Notes: generated by a model not told the origin, from the sequence alone. A stretch of DNA of 64,000 nucleotides from Ptiloglossa arizonensis (GCF_051014685.1 NC_135060.1:6324001-6388000), one strand, 5' to 3'. Positions 36,646 to 49,075 are shown, counted from the first letter of the stretch. Program-made: numbers and translations.

Positions 36646-37019
36646 TCTCGAACTTTCGTTAATTCTTCCCGCGAAACTTTCGACAAACACGATCGATGAT
36701 CCTCCTTTCGGTGAAACTTTCCACGAAACCGATGGAAAAATCTTTCTTTCGGTGAGACTTTCCACGAACCCGATCGGTAATTTTACTTTCCGTGAAACTT
36801 TCGGCAGAATCGATCGGTGATCCTTTCCGTGAGACTTTCGACGAACCCGATCGATGATTCTTATTTCTGTGAAACTTTCGGCAGAATCGATCGGTGATCT
36901 TTCTTTCCGTAGAACGTTCTACAAACCGGATCGGTTATCCTCCTTTCTGCGAGTCTTTGGCCAAACCCGATCGGAAATCTTCCCGTGAAACTCTCAGAAA
37001 ACCCGATCGATGTTCGCCG
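36646..37019. repeat. 40-bp minisatellite, about nine units
   Basis: The unit reads roughly GTGAAACTTTCGACGAACCC followed by GATCGGTGATCCTCCTTTC. Units start near 36671, 36711, 36752, 36792, 36829, 36869, 36909, 36949 and 36985 (36-41 bp each), with a decayed unit before them. Units 4 and 6 share the variant CGGCAGAATCGATCGGTGATC while units 3 and 5 share ACGAACCCGATCG, which suggests a duplicated two-unit block. Confidence 0.9.
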
Positions 37020-38080
37020 TTACCGCGAATCCTGTACCAAACCTGATAAATCCCCTTGCGATACGAATACCCCTATCGGTAGCCGATCGAAGAGTCACCG
37101 GTCGAAATTTCCGCGAACTTCGGCGCGTCATGGTGAGCGCTCTCGATACAATCCGATTTGGTAATCAGTCACGTGCTCGGGCTCAGGGTTCCGATGACCG
37201 TACTCTCGGATTCCATGGTCGATGGAATCCGTTCTCGGGAGGCCTTCGTTAGCGTCCCGGTCGTGGAACGCGCGTAAGAATCCATGCAGCGAGACGATCG
37301 AACCGATCGCGGCGCGATTTACTTTACGAGACCTTTCACGGTACGGGGACGAAAGGATCGAACGAAGACGATCGAGAACGAACCGTGGACACGATCTCGG
37401 GTAGACGTAGCGACGAAAAAGGCGGCGCGGCGCGGCCTCGCGAGTATTCGTCACGTGGAGCGGGCGCGAATCGTCGTGACACGCTCGTTACGGTCGACGG
37501 CATCGATCTCAGTAGCAGACGGCGGCTGGATCGACGCCGACTATCCAGAGAACGTTGTGTCGAGACGACGCCAGCACTTTTGGACCACGCAGACACGACG
37601 GCGAAGCCCAGACTGCTGCACCGCCACCCTGCTGGAATCGATACGTCAATCGTCCCTCCGCACGGGACGAGAAAAGCGGCAGAGGGCAAGGGAGGCCACG
37701 GGGACAGATGAGGATAGGCCGAGACCACGGGAGAATAAAGAAAGAGGGGGCAAGCCCGTGATACACATTAAAGCTCGGGCATTCGGCGCTCGTGTTTCAA
37801 CGGGACACGGTTCAACGACGAAACCCACCCCGGGGCGACGCTTCGCGCGAAACTGTCAACGAGCCGGATCAACCTCCGTACCTTTTTATCCTCGTTTCTC
37901 TTTTTTTTTCTTTTTTTTTTCTTTGCCTCCTACGGACCGGGCTGTAAAAAAAACTTTTCTATTCGTCGACGAACTCTACCCGCACGATCTCGACTTTATC
38001 GCGGCGACTTCGGGGACGTACTTCGCGGCCCGCGAGGAAATATCTCGGACCTGTTCACTTTCGGTGGAAGCTGCACGCTG
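37020..38080 (+). other. Long plus-strand ORF in CpG-rich DNA, probably not a gene
   Basis: One frame is open from 37284 to 38144 (286 codons), the longest on the plus strand. I do not think it is coding. The product is low-complexity and Arg-rich, and contains a poly-Phe stretch from a T run at 37898-37920. Frames of 130 codons (minus) and 108 codons (plus) overlap it. Its last ~20 codons fall inside the first copy of a non-coding 147-bp duplication. In stop-poor CpG-rich DNA such a frame is expected occasionally. A first exon or untranslated region remains possible. Confidence 0.55.
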
Positions 38081-38375
38081 TAATTGGAAAGTTAGGGTCG
38101 ATACACCAGGGCGTTACGATTTCATCGCGATTCCAGACGAATAAACCAAATGGGCTGTGATTCGCAACGGAGAGAGAATTTTTAGCGGATATTTGCAAAT
38201 ATCCATTTATTGCAATATTTGTGAATATTGCACGGTGTAATTGTAAAGTTAGGGTTGATATTTCGGGGCACTACGATTCGTCGCGATTCGATTCGAAACG
38301 AATAAACGAAATGGATTGTGGTTTACAACGGAGAGAGAATTCCAGTGGATATTTGTACACCGAAAATCTACAGGA
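38081..38375 (+). repeat. 147-bp tandem duplication
   Basis: TAATTG-AAAGTTAGGGT at 38091 and 38238 marks the step. Both copies carry GGTTGATA or GGTCGATA, TACGATT, ATCGCGATT or GTCGCGATT, ACGAATAAAC and AACGGAGAGAGAATT. The second copy has small indels. Confidence 0.85.
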
Positions 38376-41039
38376 GCGTTTTTGTACAGATTTGTGATTG
38401 CGTTTTATACAGGTTGCGACGATAAAAAAGAAAGATAACGGAAGATTTCGTCAATTAAGAAATTAACTCGGAATATTGCGAAAGATTGCATTACGATGAC
38501 ACAAACACGAGATTCATCGTGTTTTTGAATTTATCGTTGCCCTCGGTAACGGGATACGTCGTATTTTCATAGTTAACATTGGCTTCGGATAACGAGGTCC
38601 TCGCGCGCAGAAACGATGCAAACGACGAAACATATTACGTCCGATGTGTACAGTTGTTCGATATGCCTTGTTTTGTTTTACCAGCAGCCGCACGAGAACG
38701 GTTCACGGACGAACAAAGTTTCGAAGATGTTGAAAATCAGCCTCCGACATCTCGACCTACTTTGCACAATGAAGTTGCACTCGTCCGAGCAAACAAGAAG
38801 TAGTAAAATTGAAAGTAAAATACTCGCGGATGTGAATGTCCGTTCAATTTTCGTTTTTCCTTTTTTTTTTCACGATATCGTACGAGATGTCCCGTACGAT
38901 TTATTTTAATCAGTTCTGAATGGTTACGAGACAATAAATTGGAAAACAGGTACCACTGCGAATGCGTACGAACATCGATGCAAGTAGAAGTAGAAACAAT
39001 GATCAGACTGCGTTAGACAGACGTGTACGATCGCGTACTTGCTCGATGAATCTTGTAACTCGAGCTTTTCGAAAACGACAGAATGTTTATCCAATTTTCA
39101 ATTTATCTAAATTCGTTAAACGTGGATTTACCAGTAAAAAGAAACGGAGACGCTAATTTAATATTTCACGTTCGTTCTAAAGAAAACTGACGTTAAAAAC
39201 GCCACGAAAAGAAAAGAAAACGCCAAGTAACGTTCGTTAAAACTTTAGCTTCTAAGCTCGGAGAGATAACAGAAGGTGGACGAAAGCAAGTTTCGACAAG
39301 TAGTCGAGCTTAATCCACAATTACCACGGTAATTAAAACGAGAAGAAAACGGTTCCCTTGTTCGCGCGAAAAAAGAAACTAAGAATTCGTTCGTTTCGAA
39401 ATCGACCGTTTAAAATATCGGTAAGTCTTCTTTTCTTTTTATTTACACCGAATACGACAACTCGCGTTACATCGTAACCGAACGACGCGCGTTATCTCGG
39501 CCTTGGCTCGACATTATCGGGATGAAAAAACTTCATCGAGTAATGGAACAACGAAGGCGTTTCTTTGAAATCTCGAGAGCGATTCTCGTCAAACGGCTCG
39601 TTAGTTGTCTCGCTGCTCTTCGTTATTTATCGACGTGCCCGATGAAACGTTAATAGAACATTGTAAAACATTGTACCGCGCGAAACAGTATCGTAAACGA
39701 ATAACATTCCCCGTGTCGTGTCGACGTGAATAATTTCGAAGCTATTTAAAGCGCAAAAATTCCGATTCGAAGTGCTCGCGCGTAAGTTACGGCGATGGAA
39801 CACTTTACGGGACCGATCGTGGAACAATTCTCGTCTCTGTGATCGCGAAGAAGAAATTCACTCGAGATTAATTTCAATCGGCGATCCACGTAGCGAGATA
39901 ATTTCGAGAACGAGGTACGAAGGTGCGGTGCTCTTCATCGATTCGAACCTCGGCGCGTCTTCGCTCGCAGAAAACACGTCTATTTACGATCGCGGCTGGT
40001 AGACCTCGAACGCGCATCGAAGACGATCCCGTATAAATATCTCATTTTTAATAGAACGAGGGTTAGTCGAAGCGGAAAATCGATAACGCGTGGCCGGCCG
40101 ACGCGTGTAATGCTCGCGAAACGTCGATCCGCTTGCACTCGACGAAAACCCCGTAGCTCTGCGATAGAAAACCATCGACTCGCGAAACAAAGCTCGCGAT
40201 CACGAAACAACGAACCTCGAGTCTTTTAACCATCGTAACGACGTGTTTCCCAGCTGCCGAGTGGACGAGAACAGAAACGAACGGTAACAGAGGGATCGAA
40301 ACCGACAAACTGGAAACACGGAACAAGACTCGGAGAACGACGAGAGAAGAAACTGGACGAGAAACAAAGGACTGGTGGTATCTCGACGTTGCCAGCGCGT
40401 CCTTTGTTCGTTGTTTCCAGAGTTACCGCGAATATTTGTAATATATCGGGATAGACTTCGGTTACTTCACTTTCTCCTGTACTTTCGCTCTCGAGCAACC
40501 CGGTGTACCGTTGAACGAATCGGAGTATTTTTAAGAAGCCGAGGGTGTAGTTGGCGTTCCACGTTCCACACTTCGGGACAAAAATGGCGACTACGACGCA
40601 ACGCGTAACAAACTCGAACCGTATCGAGCGAAAACGCAACGCGGACCTCGGAGCAAATCTTGTAACACGAGAGACGCGTAAATGGACGATCGTATCACGG
40701 TCTTCCCGTTGTTACTCCTCTTGTATCCGTTCGGAAGTTTTCTCGGACGACTTTACCGACCGCTTCGCACGCACTTGAGCGTCCTGTCGTCGACGTCCTC
40801 GATGACCACTCCGACAAGACACTCGATGTTGGAGCCACGTACGTGTACACGCATACCTGTGGCTCCTTATTGAGGCTCCAATCGATTAACTCGGACCGTG
40901 CCCGCTGCCGCAGGAAGCACCAACTATTCCGATAATACTGATCATCGACCACGCGGAAACGAACGTCCCTTGTTCAGGAAAGCGCAGCGGATTTCGTTCG
41001 ACAACAGCATCAATTACCAGGACTAATTGGCGAGCGAGT
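38376..41039. other. Stretch with no recognisable gene
   Basis: Frames reach 137 codons (40226-40639 minus) in locally CpG-rich sequence, with others overlapping on the opposite strand. None is recognised. A short hairpin (GGAGCCAC with GTGGCTCC) lies at 40831-40866. Nothing else stands out. Confidence 0.5.
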
Positions 41040-42260
41040 GCGCTACCAAGAATGGCACCTATGGTGAAAGGAAGGGTGAAGGTTTTCACGGGGACCTCGA
41101 AAACTTGCGAAGAACAATTTTGGTATCGCGTCCTATAGGAAATGGAGGAACGATAAAATGGAATATGGAGAAGAGCAAGGTTAAGTGTAACTTTGTCAAG
41201 TTTACGAGGGACATTTTTGGTATTGCGTCGTAGAGGAAATTGAGAAATAAAAATGTTGCTAAATAAAGAAAAAGATCTCCGTGAGAATTTTCTGGCAAAT
41301 ATTTTTGCTACAGCGACGAGCAGAAAATAGAAAGTAGAAGGAAGAAAATTTCTGTGAGAATTTGACGGTTTTCTCGGGAATTTTTTTCGGTACCGCAGTT
41401 GGTGTCGTGTAGTGTAGGAAATTGAGGAACGGTGAAGCATCAAATGGGAAGAGAAGACTTCCGGGTGAGTTTGTCAGTTTTCTAAGGGATATTTTTATAT
41501 CGAATCGCATAGGAAATCGAGAAATGTCGAAAATTTTGATAGATAAGAGGGAAGACATCCATAAAAATTTGACGGTTTACTAGGTGACACTTTTGGTACA
41601 GCATCGAGTAGAGAATAGCGAGCAGAGAGAAGAAGACTTTTGTCAGATTTTGACGATTCTCTCGGGGACAATACCGCGTCGCGTAGAAAATTGAGAAACA
41701 GTGAAACGGAAAATGGAAAAGAGAAGGATTTTCTGCGAGTGTGTCGGTTTTCTGAAGAATACTTTTTTACGTTGCACGAGAGATCGAGAAACGTTGAAAA
41801 TGTTAATATCTGTATGGAAAAGAAGAAGACTTCCGCGATAGTTTGGCTCTTTTGTTGCGTTGCGTGGGGAAATGTGAAATGTTGAAAGCGTCGAATCGTA
41901 GAAAGTAAGAGAAGAAGGCTTTCGTGAGGAAATTGAGAAACGTTGGAACCTGGCAAAGTGAAGAGAACGTGGAAGTTCGACGATCTTTCGAGAAATATTA
42001 TGTAGCGTTGCATCGCGTCGAAAACTGAGAACCGTGTGAAATTGTGAAACACGGAAAGCAGTAGACAACGATTCCCCGAGAGTTCGACGTTTTCTAAGAG
42101 AGAAATTCTGGTATTGCGGCGCGTAGAAGAATGAAAAGTATGGAAAACGTTCAAAGGTGGAGAGAAGAAAAGAAGGTTTCTTTGAGACTTTAACAGTTTC
42201 CCAAGGAAAAATTTCTGATATTGCGACACGTGGAAAAATGAAAATGATGAAAAATGTTGA
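41040..42260. repeat. Old degenerate minisatellite, ~105-125-bp unit, about 11 copies
   Basis: Each unit carries, in order, a GGAAATTGAGAAACG block, a GAAAA block, an AAGAGAAGAAGACTTCCG block, a GAGAATTTGACGGTTTTCT block and an ATTTTGGTATTGCGTCGCG block. Units have diverged strongly by substitution and indel, but the order is kept throughout. The array creates overlapping minus-strand frames of 291, 185, 141 and 99 codons (41495-42370 and nearby). These are Phe- and Ser-rich artefacts of the purine-rich plus strand and should not be annotated as genes. Confidence 0.85.
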
Positions 42261-43419
42261 AGTACGGAGAAAAAAGACCGCTTCCGAAACACGTTCGCAA
42301 TTTTGACACGTTCGGTGCTAACGATGAACAAAACACTGGAACTTCTTCTCTTTTGACACGATCGATCCAAACTTTCTCAACGATTAATATTACGAAGGAC
42401 AATTCCTTTCTTCGTTATATTGTAAATACTATTTTTAATTGTAAATATTCACCGAACATTATGTGTATTATTTCTAGGGCGCACCGCTCGTATTTCTTTC
42501 TACATTATTGAAATTAACATGTTTCATTCATTCGCCTCGATTACTTTCCAGCACTCTAATTTCTCAAATTACCCGTTTCTTCGTCCGACAGGATTACTCG
42601 TTTCTGATAATTACTCATCGGAACGAGTGATCGAAGAGTTCGTTAAAATTACAAAAGTGTTCTTGCCTTGACACGCGACTTCCGGCCCCAAACAAAGAGA
42701 TAAAGTCAGATAATAGCCGAGCGAGGTAACGCAAACTCCACTTCGGAAATTACCTTGCCACATAAGGCGGTACACACATCTCGATATCTGCAACAATTAT
42801 CGAATTCTCGAGAGACATTCGCGCAACGAGTACACGCTCTATCAGAACGAATCGCGAGCACTGTTGGACTACAATACAGAGGAAGGTCTGACGCGCCCCC
42901 TTTTTCGATGTTCCATTAAAGAAAGCGTTCAAAGAGTAACGAGGACTGAGCGAAGTTTCCTATTGAGATTTTCTACAAAAGGTAGTTTTGTTCTTTTTAT
43001 CTTAGAGCGTGAATCCATTGAAAAACAGCGTCGTTTACTAACCTAACAAGTCCACAATGGACGGGTGTATACGTTCCACTTTGAAACAGTTATAGGTGTT
43101 CGCATTATATCGAAAAGACAAACTAAGAATTTTAATTTTACGTAGACTGGTTACTAAATTGTTTCGTGTATTTAAAATGCAAGATATTACATTTTGTGTT
43201 TGGGTAAATAAATTTAAAGATCGTAATTCTACCAGTTTCAATTATTATCACCGTTATCGAAACGAAAAGAACGGATAACGAAGGAATAGGAACGATTTCG
43301 AAAAGAAGTGTACCGTATAGCGATTGATATTATTACGATAACGTTAGGGTATAAAAAGAAAGTCTATGATTATACTTTAGTAAAGGACGTAGTAAAATAT
43401 GTTAGAGGTGCTTAGCTTT
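42261..43419. other. Stretch with no recognisable gene
   Basis: AT-rich with short frames only (up to 85 codons) and no recognisable motif. Confidence 0.55.
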
Positions 43420-43620
43420 CGCTCATGAAAAGATGTAGTACTACTTCAGTGGCACTTGCCTTTCAGAAACAAAAAGACGTAGCACTACGTCAACTGCTTC
43501 CACTTTTAAGAATACACAGACCTGGTGCTGCGTCAACGGTTCTCAACTTTCAACAGTAAGCACACGTGGTATTACGTCAAAACGGAGACACAATACTGCG
43601 TGACCTGCTACAACTTTACA
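43420..43620. repeat. ~44-bp decaying repeat with palindromic GTAGCACTAC cores
   Basis: Cores GTAGTACTACTTCA, GACGTAGCACTACGTC (43476-43491, a palindrome around CA), TGCTGCGTCAAC, TGGTATTACGTCAA and TACTGCGTGACC follow at about 30-45-bp steps. Several contain TGACG or CGTCA, the core of CREB/AP-1-type sites. Units are diverged. Confidence 0.55.
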
Positions 43621-43733
43621 AACCAATAGGAAATGGTACACGAACCAGTAGTCTACATACGCGTCAACAGTTACCTATTATCCAAAATCAAAATTACCAC
43701 AGATGAATTTTATTTAAAATTCTTTTTAGAATT

Positions 43734-44140
43734 TCTGAGTATACAGTGTACATACGTACATACTGTCGCATTCGTATCGAAACAAAAATTTACACCTTTA
43801 ACAGCCGAAACACGATCAGGGTGCCCTAAAAATACACACCCATCTTTAAAAAAAAGTATTTTCTCAATGATTGAGACATAATCGAGAAATTCTAAAAAAT
43901 CTTCCGAGCGTACACTCGGAAAGGACTCACATTCGTAGCGATACACGCGAGAACTTTTTCCCTGAGTATACAGTGTACATACGTACATACCGTCGCGTCC
44001 ATATCGAAACAAAAATTGACACCTTCAACAATCGAAACACGATCGGGGTGTCCTAAAAATACACACCCATCTTAAAAAAAAAAGTATTTCCTCACTAATT
44101 GGAACATAATCGAAAAATTCCAAAAAATCTTCGACAATTT
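43734..44140 (+). repeat. 227-bp tandem duplication
   Basis: ATACAGTGTACATACGTACATAC at 43741 and 43968 marks the step. Both copies continue through ATCGAAACAAAAATT, CGAAACACGATC, CCTAAAAATACACACCCATCTT and an A-rich stretch. A small hairpin (TTCCGAG with CTCGGAA, 43902-43920) lies between the copies. Frames from 43633 and 43710 run through the repeat and are not genes. Confidence 0.92.
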
Positions 44141-45099
44141 GTCCTAACTACCTTCCTTGTATACCGAGGCGTAAAAACAAAGTCACCGGACGCGAGAGTG
44201 TAAAAGCACGAAACTTCCTTCGCGATACGCGAGATTTATAGCGAACGACGACAAATTACCGTGTAGTCATGTCGGCCTTCTTGTCTCCGGTTTTTCGTCT
44301 GTTATCTGCGCGGAACCGGGAAAGAGAGAGGGAGAGAGAGAGAACAGAGAAAGAACGACGAAATAGAGGAAATCATATGTATAAATCAGGGAGAGGGATC
44401 TCCGCTCGAAGCGGAAGAAATATCCAGCGGGGTGGGAACGTCGCGTCAAGGGGGTGGTGGAGGCCGGCTTCCATCTCGTTGCGCTGTAGCCGTATTAAGC
44501 GCTGTTTCCATAGTAGCGGAAACTTTATTACCAGTAGTCGTCACGTCGATCGGCGACGGGGTCGCGCGCGCGCCTACTCGTCCGCACTCGATGGAACGCC
44601 GAGCCGAGAGAACTATAGGGGTTGCCGCGGAATATAACACGGGGCCAACGGTAAATCAGAAATGAATTCGCTCGTTTCCAACGAGAAGCCCGATACCGTT
44701 GCCGGGCGCTACTCCCATTATTTTATGCGGACGAATCTCTTTTGTCGAATCGTCGTACGCGCCGCCACTCGTTCCCTGCATCCGTGACCCATATTCCCAG
44801 CGAACGCGTTCCGTCTCGCGACCGGGGAGAAAGGAAAATCCTACGAATCCTACGTCCCGACTGGAACTCGCTTAAGATTTTTTTATCGCAGAAAAAAAGA
44901 AACGATGATATCGATGGTCCTCGAGCGATTGTAACGCTATCGAGCGTACAAGGTTGAAACGATAACCGGTGACAACCGCGTCGTCGATGAGCTAACCTTA
45001 CAATTCTTCTCTCGTCGATCAGCTTTCAGTATTCTTAGGTCAGAATCCGCTCGTTCAACTTTCGATTCGTTAATGTATATCTTATTGTTCATTTTTTAT
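44141..45099. other. CpG-rich stretch without a gene; (GA)n microsatellite
   Basis: A (GA)n run occupies 44321-44350. 44270-44650 is CpG-rich, with frames of 122 and 77 codons (plus) and 64 codons (minus) overlapping and none recognisable. This may be a regulatory or untranslated segment. Confidence 0.5.
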
Positions 45100-45240
45100 C
45101 GTAGTATCGTGCGATAGGGATTTTAACGTAGCGTAGGTTTAATAAAACGTAGCTTCAAGGGAACGTAGTTTTAAGAGAACGTAATTTTAAGGATCGTGTT
45201 TAGAAGAGGGCAATAAAGGAGAAAGTACGGGTCAGAAGGG
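45100..45240 (+). repeat. Dispersed repeat family, copy B (copy A at 12798-12907)
   Basis: It is the partner of 12798-12907. Here the middle part has expanded by short repeats of GAACGTAGTTTTAAG-type words. It is followed by CpG-rich sequence with no homologue at copy A. Confidence 0.8.
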
Positions 45241-46379
45241 GTTGGAGTAGGCCCAACGGAAAGCCGGATGACGACGGGTGGCTCGTGTGTACAATTAGCG
45301 AAATTTGGCGAGCAACGAGCGAGGGTGCGGAGAGTGTGCGGTAAGAGTGAAGGAAAGCGGGTAAGGGCCTTTCCTGTTTTTCGAAGGAAAAGCAGTATTG
45401 AGACGAAGAGTGTTGAGTCGAGAGTCGTGAAACGTTGTGTAGAATTGTATCGTAGTCACGAGTAATAAAATTCTGACAGTTTTTGTATATATGTAAGAAA
45501 ATGTAAAAAGAAACTCAATCGAAAAGTGATAGAAATTTTGTTACGTTTCGTTACGCATATTCGTAGTCCTCGATATTCTAGAGTTAATATTTTTCGAAAC
45601 AATCAAGCCCGTGTCGCTTGAATCTGCATTTTAAACCGAGTTCTCTTCGTATGGTGTAGAACGTGCGGAAAGAAACTGTGGCAGGACGAAAGATTTATCG
45701 TCGTATTAAAAAACAGAATTTAAGGTAAAATTGTAACCACGGTTAAACGTATATCGGAAATCTGGAGACCGTTGTCGAAAGAAATGCGACAATCGATGCA
45801 GTATGTTTGAGAGCTGAGTCATTCGGTCGACGAGTAAAGTGCAGTGTAAGTAGAGTAGGGGCGTCTCTTGTCAGCCACGAACCGACGATTACTTCGTACT
45901 TGACCGTCTAATTGCGTCTCCTCCATTCTTTAATGGTTTTCGTCGACCATTAATTATACCGACCTTTGTGGACGAAAAGTAATATACAGATTTATATTCT
46001 TATAAGCTAAATAAATGAATAAATCTTCACGAAATACATCAACGTACGAATCTTTACGAAACGCATTTAAAAGTTTTCTCTTAGCTCTATTTAAAGTAGG
46101 CGATCCGCACGATAAAATTACCTTGCGTAATATAATTTCTTTTTTTTATATTTTTATATTTGAACATTTAACAAACACGTTGTCAATTAATCGTATTCTT
46201 TTATACTTTTCAATTTTCTCACGTTACGTGGTCGTCATCGTTGAAAGTAATTATATTTAAAAGGATTACAAGAACCGGTTGAAGTGTAACACGATGAATT
46301 CCGAAAGATTACGACAAAGTATCGAGAAATATCATTGTTCCTTAATGATTTATTTCGACACTGTCCGTTCATAGATCAG
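45241..46379. other. Stretch with no recognisable gene
   Basis: A 65-codon frame (45268-45465) and an 81-codon frame (46015-46260) are unrecognised. A perfect Inr-like TCATTC lies at 45819-45824, but no DPE or TATA is in register. A GTAAGT donor-like word follows at 45845. Confidence 0.5.
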
Positions 46380-46560
46380 CATCCTTGGGAGAAAAGTTAA
46401 TTAATCATTTCCAAGCGATAAATCAAGTTCTTTAAAAGTGGGCCGATTTTCCCCTTAACGTATTAGACGCCATGGATTCGGCTAAATTAACGATGATCGA
46501 TTGTCGTCGCAAGCTGCCTCGCAGCAATAAATTTCGTGCCTAATTGCGTTTATTTTCTTC
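46380..46560. promoter_or_regulatory. Possible enhancer: homeodomain-type sites
   Basis: AGTTAATTAATCA (46395-46407), CTAAATTAACG, GCAATAAATTT (Caudal/AbdB-like) and CCTAATTGCG lie within 170 bp. This is inference from motif density only. Confidence 0.22.
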
Positions 46561-48039
46561 TCTCCTTAAATTAAGAAATATTTTAAAATATAGCCAAGCG
46601 GTATACACGGATCGTGCAGTATCCAATTATAAAGTATTTATTTTATATTTACTGTTTTCTTTTCAATCGTACTATAATTCAGTCTTAACAGTGTTTGCAA
46701 TAAAGAGGCTTAAAAACGATCTCGGTCAATGCTCGGAACACCTGCCGCGCAAATATATAGGAGGGATAACATCTTGTAACTGTAATAAATATTCCCTTTT
46801 TGATACCTAAATTTACCAACCATCACTATTAAATCATTCGACGCCAAGTTAGGAGGACTCCTAGAGAAATTGTAACTAAATTGTTGAATAATTGAAATGC
46901 AATAGCCAGGAAACATCCATACTTTAAGCAAGTATTCACAATTTGTACATTTACGAAGTACTACTAGATAAGTATACGACGATTTAGTACTTGAGAGAGA
47001 TGAAAATTTTAAGTGAGATTGGAACGAACGGTAGTCACGAGACGTCCAAACTCTGGTCAGAGCCTGAAAGATTTGGAATCTTTTCCTATTCGCAACATTG
47101 ACGACTGATGCAACGTACGTAAACATTGCGTGATTTTAATGCATCTGTAAAGTAACGAACTGCAAGATATACGAGTCAGCTTTCTACGAAATTACTGACA
47201 CGCGCAACAACACAGCTCTGTATACCTACTCGCCAGCTTCGTAGAGAATTTCGTGCAACGTATGCAGAATTCAAAAGTCCCTCCTAGAATCACCATTGAT
47301 CTAATCTGCTGCAGATCGAGGATGTAACGAACGGCGAACTAATACGCAATATTAAGTTATTGAATAAATTTGATCGCTGAATTTCTTCTCAATTATAAAG
47401 TGACAAGTATTGGTAATCGATTTCGAAGGATTACAAATTTCAAAAATTCTAAGTATATAAAACATAGGATGTTTGCCAAATGTTTAAAATGACCAAAAAT
47501 GCGATCCACTCGTGCACTGGTTACTTTACGAGTACTTTTTTAGCGTTATCTTCGCAAGATATCGATCAATGAGAACACGTTGTATAATTTAATTTCGCGT
47601 TCAACGAAAATTAAACTTTGCAGCAACCTGACGATATCGTCGGCATTGAAACCGAAACAATCGTTGCTTTCGAGTGACGATATTCTCGTTTATGGAATAA
47701 AATGATTTCGAGAAAGAAAACCGAGAAATAAATACAGAGATGGCTTTGAAATAAGCTTTCAAGTTATTAGAATTCGGTCGGTTGCTGGTTAAACATTTCG
47801 CTGTTCCTTTCGAATACCTCGATAATCATCGACGTGCGTGTTTCTTCTTCAAACGATATCAGAATCCCTCCAGAGAAATCCTGTTTACACACCATCGACG
47901 CGCACAAACTTATCGACGAATTTCCGTTCGATTTTCGTTTACAAACAGTAGAAGACGTGCACGCGGGTACGTACAGTGATGTACTTCATCGAAGTTCCGT
48001 TGAGACGGAAGAGCAGCTCCACGGGCTGAAACGGTAATG
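46561..48039. other. Stretch with no recognisable gene
   Basis: The 138-codon minus frame 46710-47126 is in AT-rich, CpG-poor DNA. I recognise no domain in it, although it is longer than most frames in such sequence. It may be a decayed mobile-element frame, but I cannot place it. Confidence 0.4.
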
Positions 48040-48250
48040 ACATTCTACCGCGTACTTTGAGCTTCCTAATTAAATGGATATCAGCTTAGCCCGGTCTTGA
48101 CGAGCAGCGATAAGCTAGGTTTAATCTCCACCCGCTGCGGAATTAATTAGCCATGGCTGTATCCGGTGTATGTGTTCGATTCCTTTGTGACTCGTATTTC
48201 TGCGCGCGAAATTGCGTCCAAATGCAATAATTAAGAGACGTACGGATCCA
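48040..48250. promoter_or_regulatory. Possible enhancer: homeodomain, GATA and POU-like sites
   Basis: CCTAATTAAATGG (48065-48077), GCGATAAGC (GATA type, 48107-48115), TTTAATCTCC, GGAATTAATTAGCC (48139-48152) and AATGCAATAATTAAG (48221-48235, POU-like) cluster in about 180 bp of moderate GC content. Confidence 0.3.
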
Positions 48251-49075
48251 CTCTTAGCGGCCGGAAACATCGTCGAAGTGTAGACGGTACAGTTGTCTCG
48301 GTTTGTCATCCACGAATGTTCGTCTTTTACTATAATATTTTGTAAACATCGTCCTCTTCCTCGTATCGAATTATTAGATAGATTTTTTCAATTTAAAATT
48401 ATCTTTAATGCTATTTTATTCATCGGTATGTATATATATACACACATACTTCTCTGTTACTTTTAGAACCGATCGTTAGTATATTATAGCAATTAATTTT
48501 TTACCTATACTGCGTTTAACGATAAGTGTATTCATTTAATGTCCAATATACCGTCCAGTCGATTGATTAATTTTTTATAAGAACCTTTTAATTATGTTAT
48601 ACGTGGTCGTCCGTTGAAACGAGTTCCTTCGTTCATTATCGTGAAATCACACAAACGCACGAATCGCTAGATTAATTATTCATATCCACACAGAAAACGT
48701 GATCAATTTTGTGCATTTACAGAACATCAATTACCGGTGCTGCGAATTTCCAACAGTCACAAAGCATATACTTACGGAGCCGAAACATTTGAAGAACCGC
48801 ATTTCGTAGTTGGTCCCTGAAATTCATCAATTCACATCTGAATTTTGTTACTTGCTGATGTTTTTGTTATTTTTTTTTTTTTTGCTAGTACATGCCGGGG
48901 AATTCAATTAGTATCTGGAGGCAATCGATACTCTGCAACGATACGAATTACTTACTTAATCGATGTATTTTATAGAGAAACTCACACCTGTTGTCGAACG
49001 AAAGTATGTACAATTTCTATGAAAATTGATAATTAATGCAATTCAAATTTTTATCAACCAACATTACGCAATACG
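48251..49075. other. AT-rich stretch; (TA)n/(CA)n microsatellite
   Basis: A TA run passing into CA lies at 48428-48447. No frame longer than 63 codons and nothing recognisable. Confidence 0.6.

Noticed and set aside
37284..38144. 286-codon plus-strand ORF
   Set aside because: Low-complexity Arg-rich product with poly-Phe from a T run, overlapping frames on both strands, and an end inside a non-coding 147-bp duplication.
41495..42370. 291-codon minus-strand ORF
   Set aside because: It runs through the degenerate ~110-bp minisatellite, and its Phe/Ser-rich product simply reflects the purine-rich repeat.
43902..43920. TTCCGAG/CTCGGAA hairpin as a regulatory element
   Set aside because: Seven base pairs with a short loop is too little to separate from chance.
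45819..45853. TCATTC initiator with GTAAGT downstream as a first exon
   Set aside because: Neither TATA nor DPE is at the required offset, and both short words are common by chance.
46710..47126. 138-codon minus-strand ORF
   Set aside because: No motif recognised; I could not tie it to any transposon or gene family.
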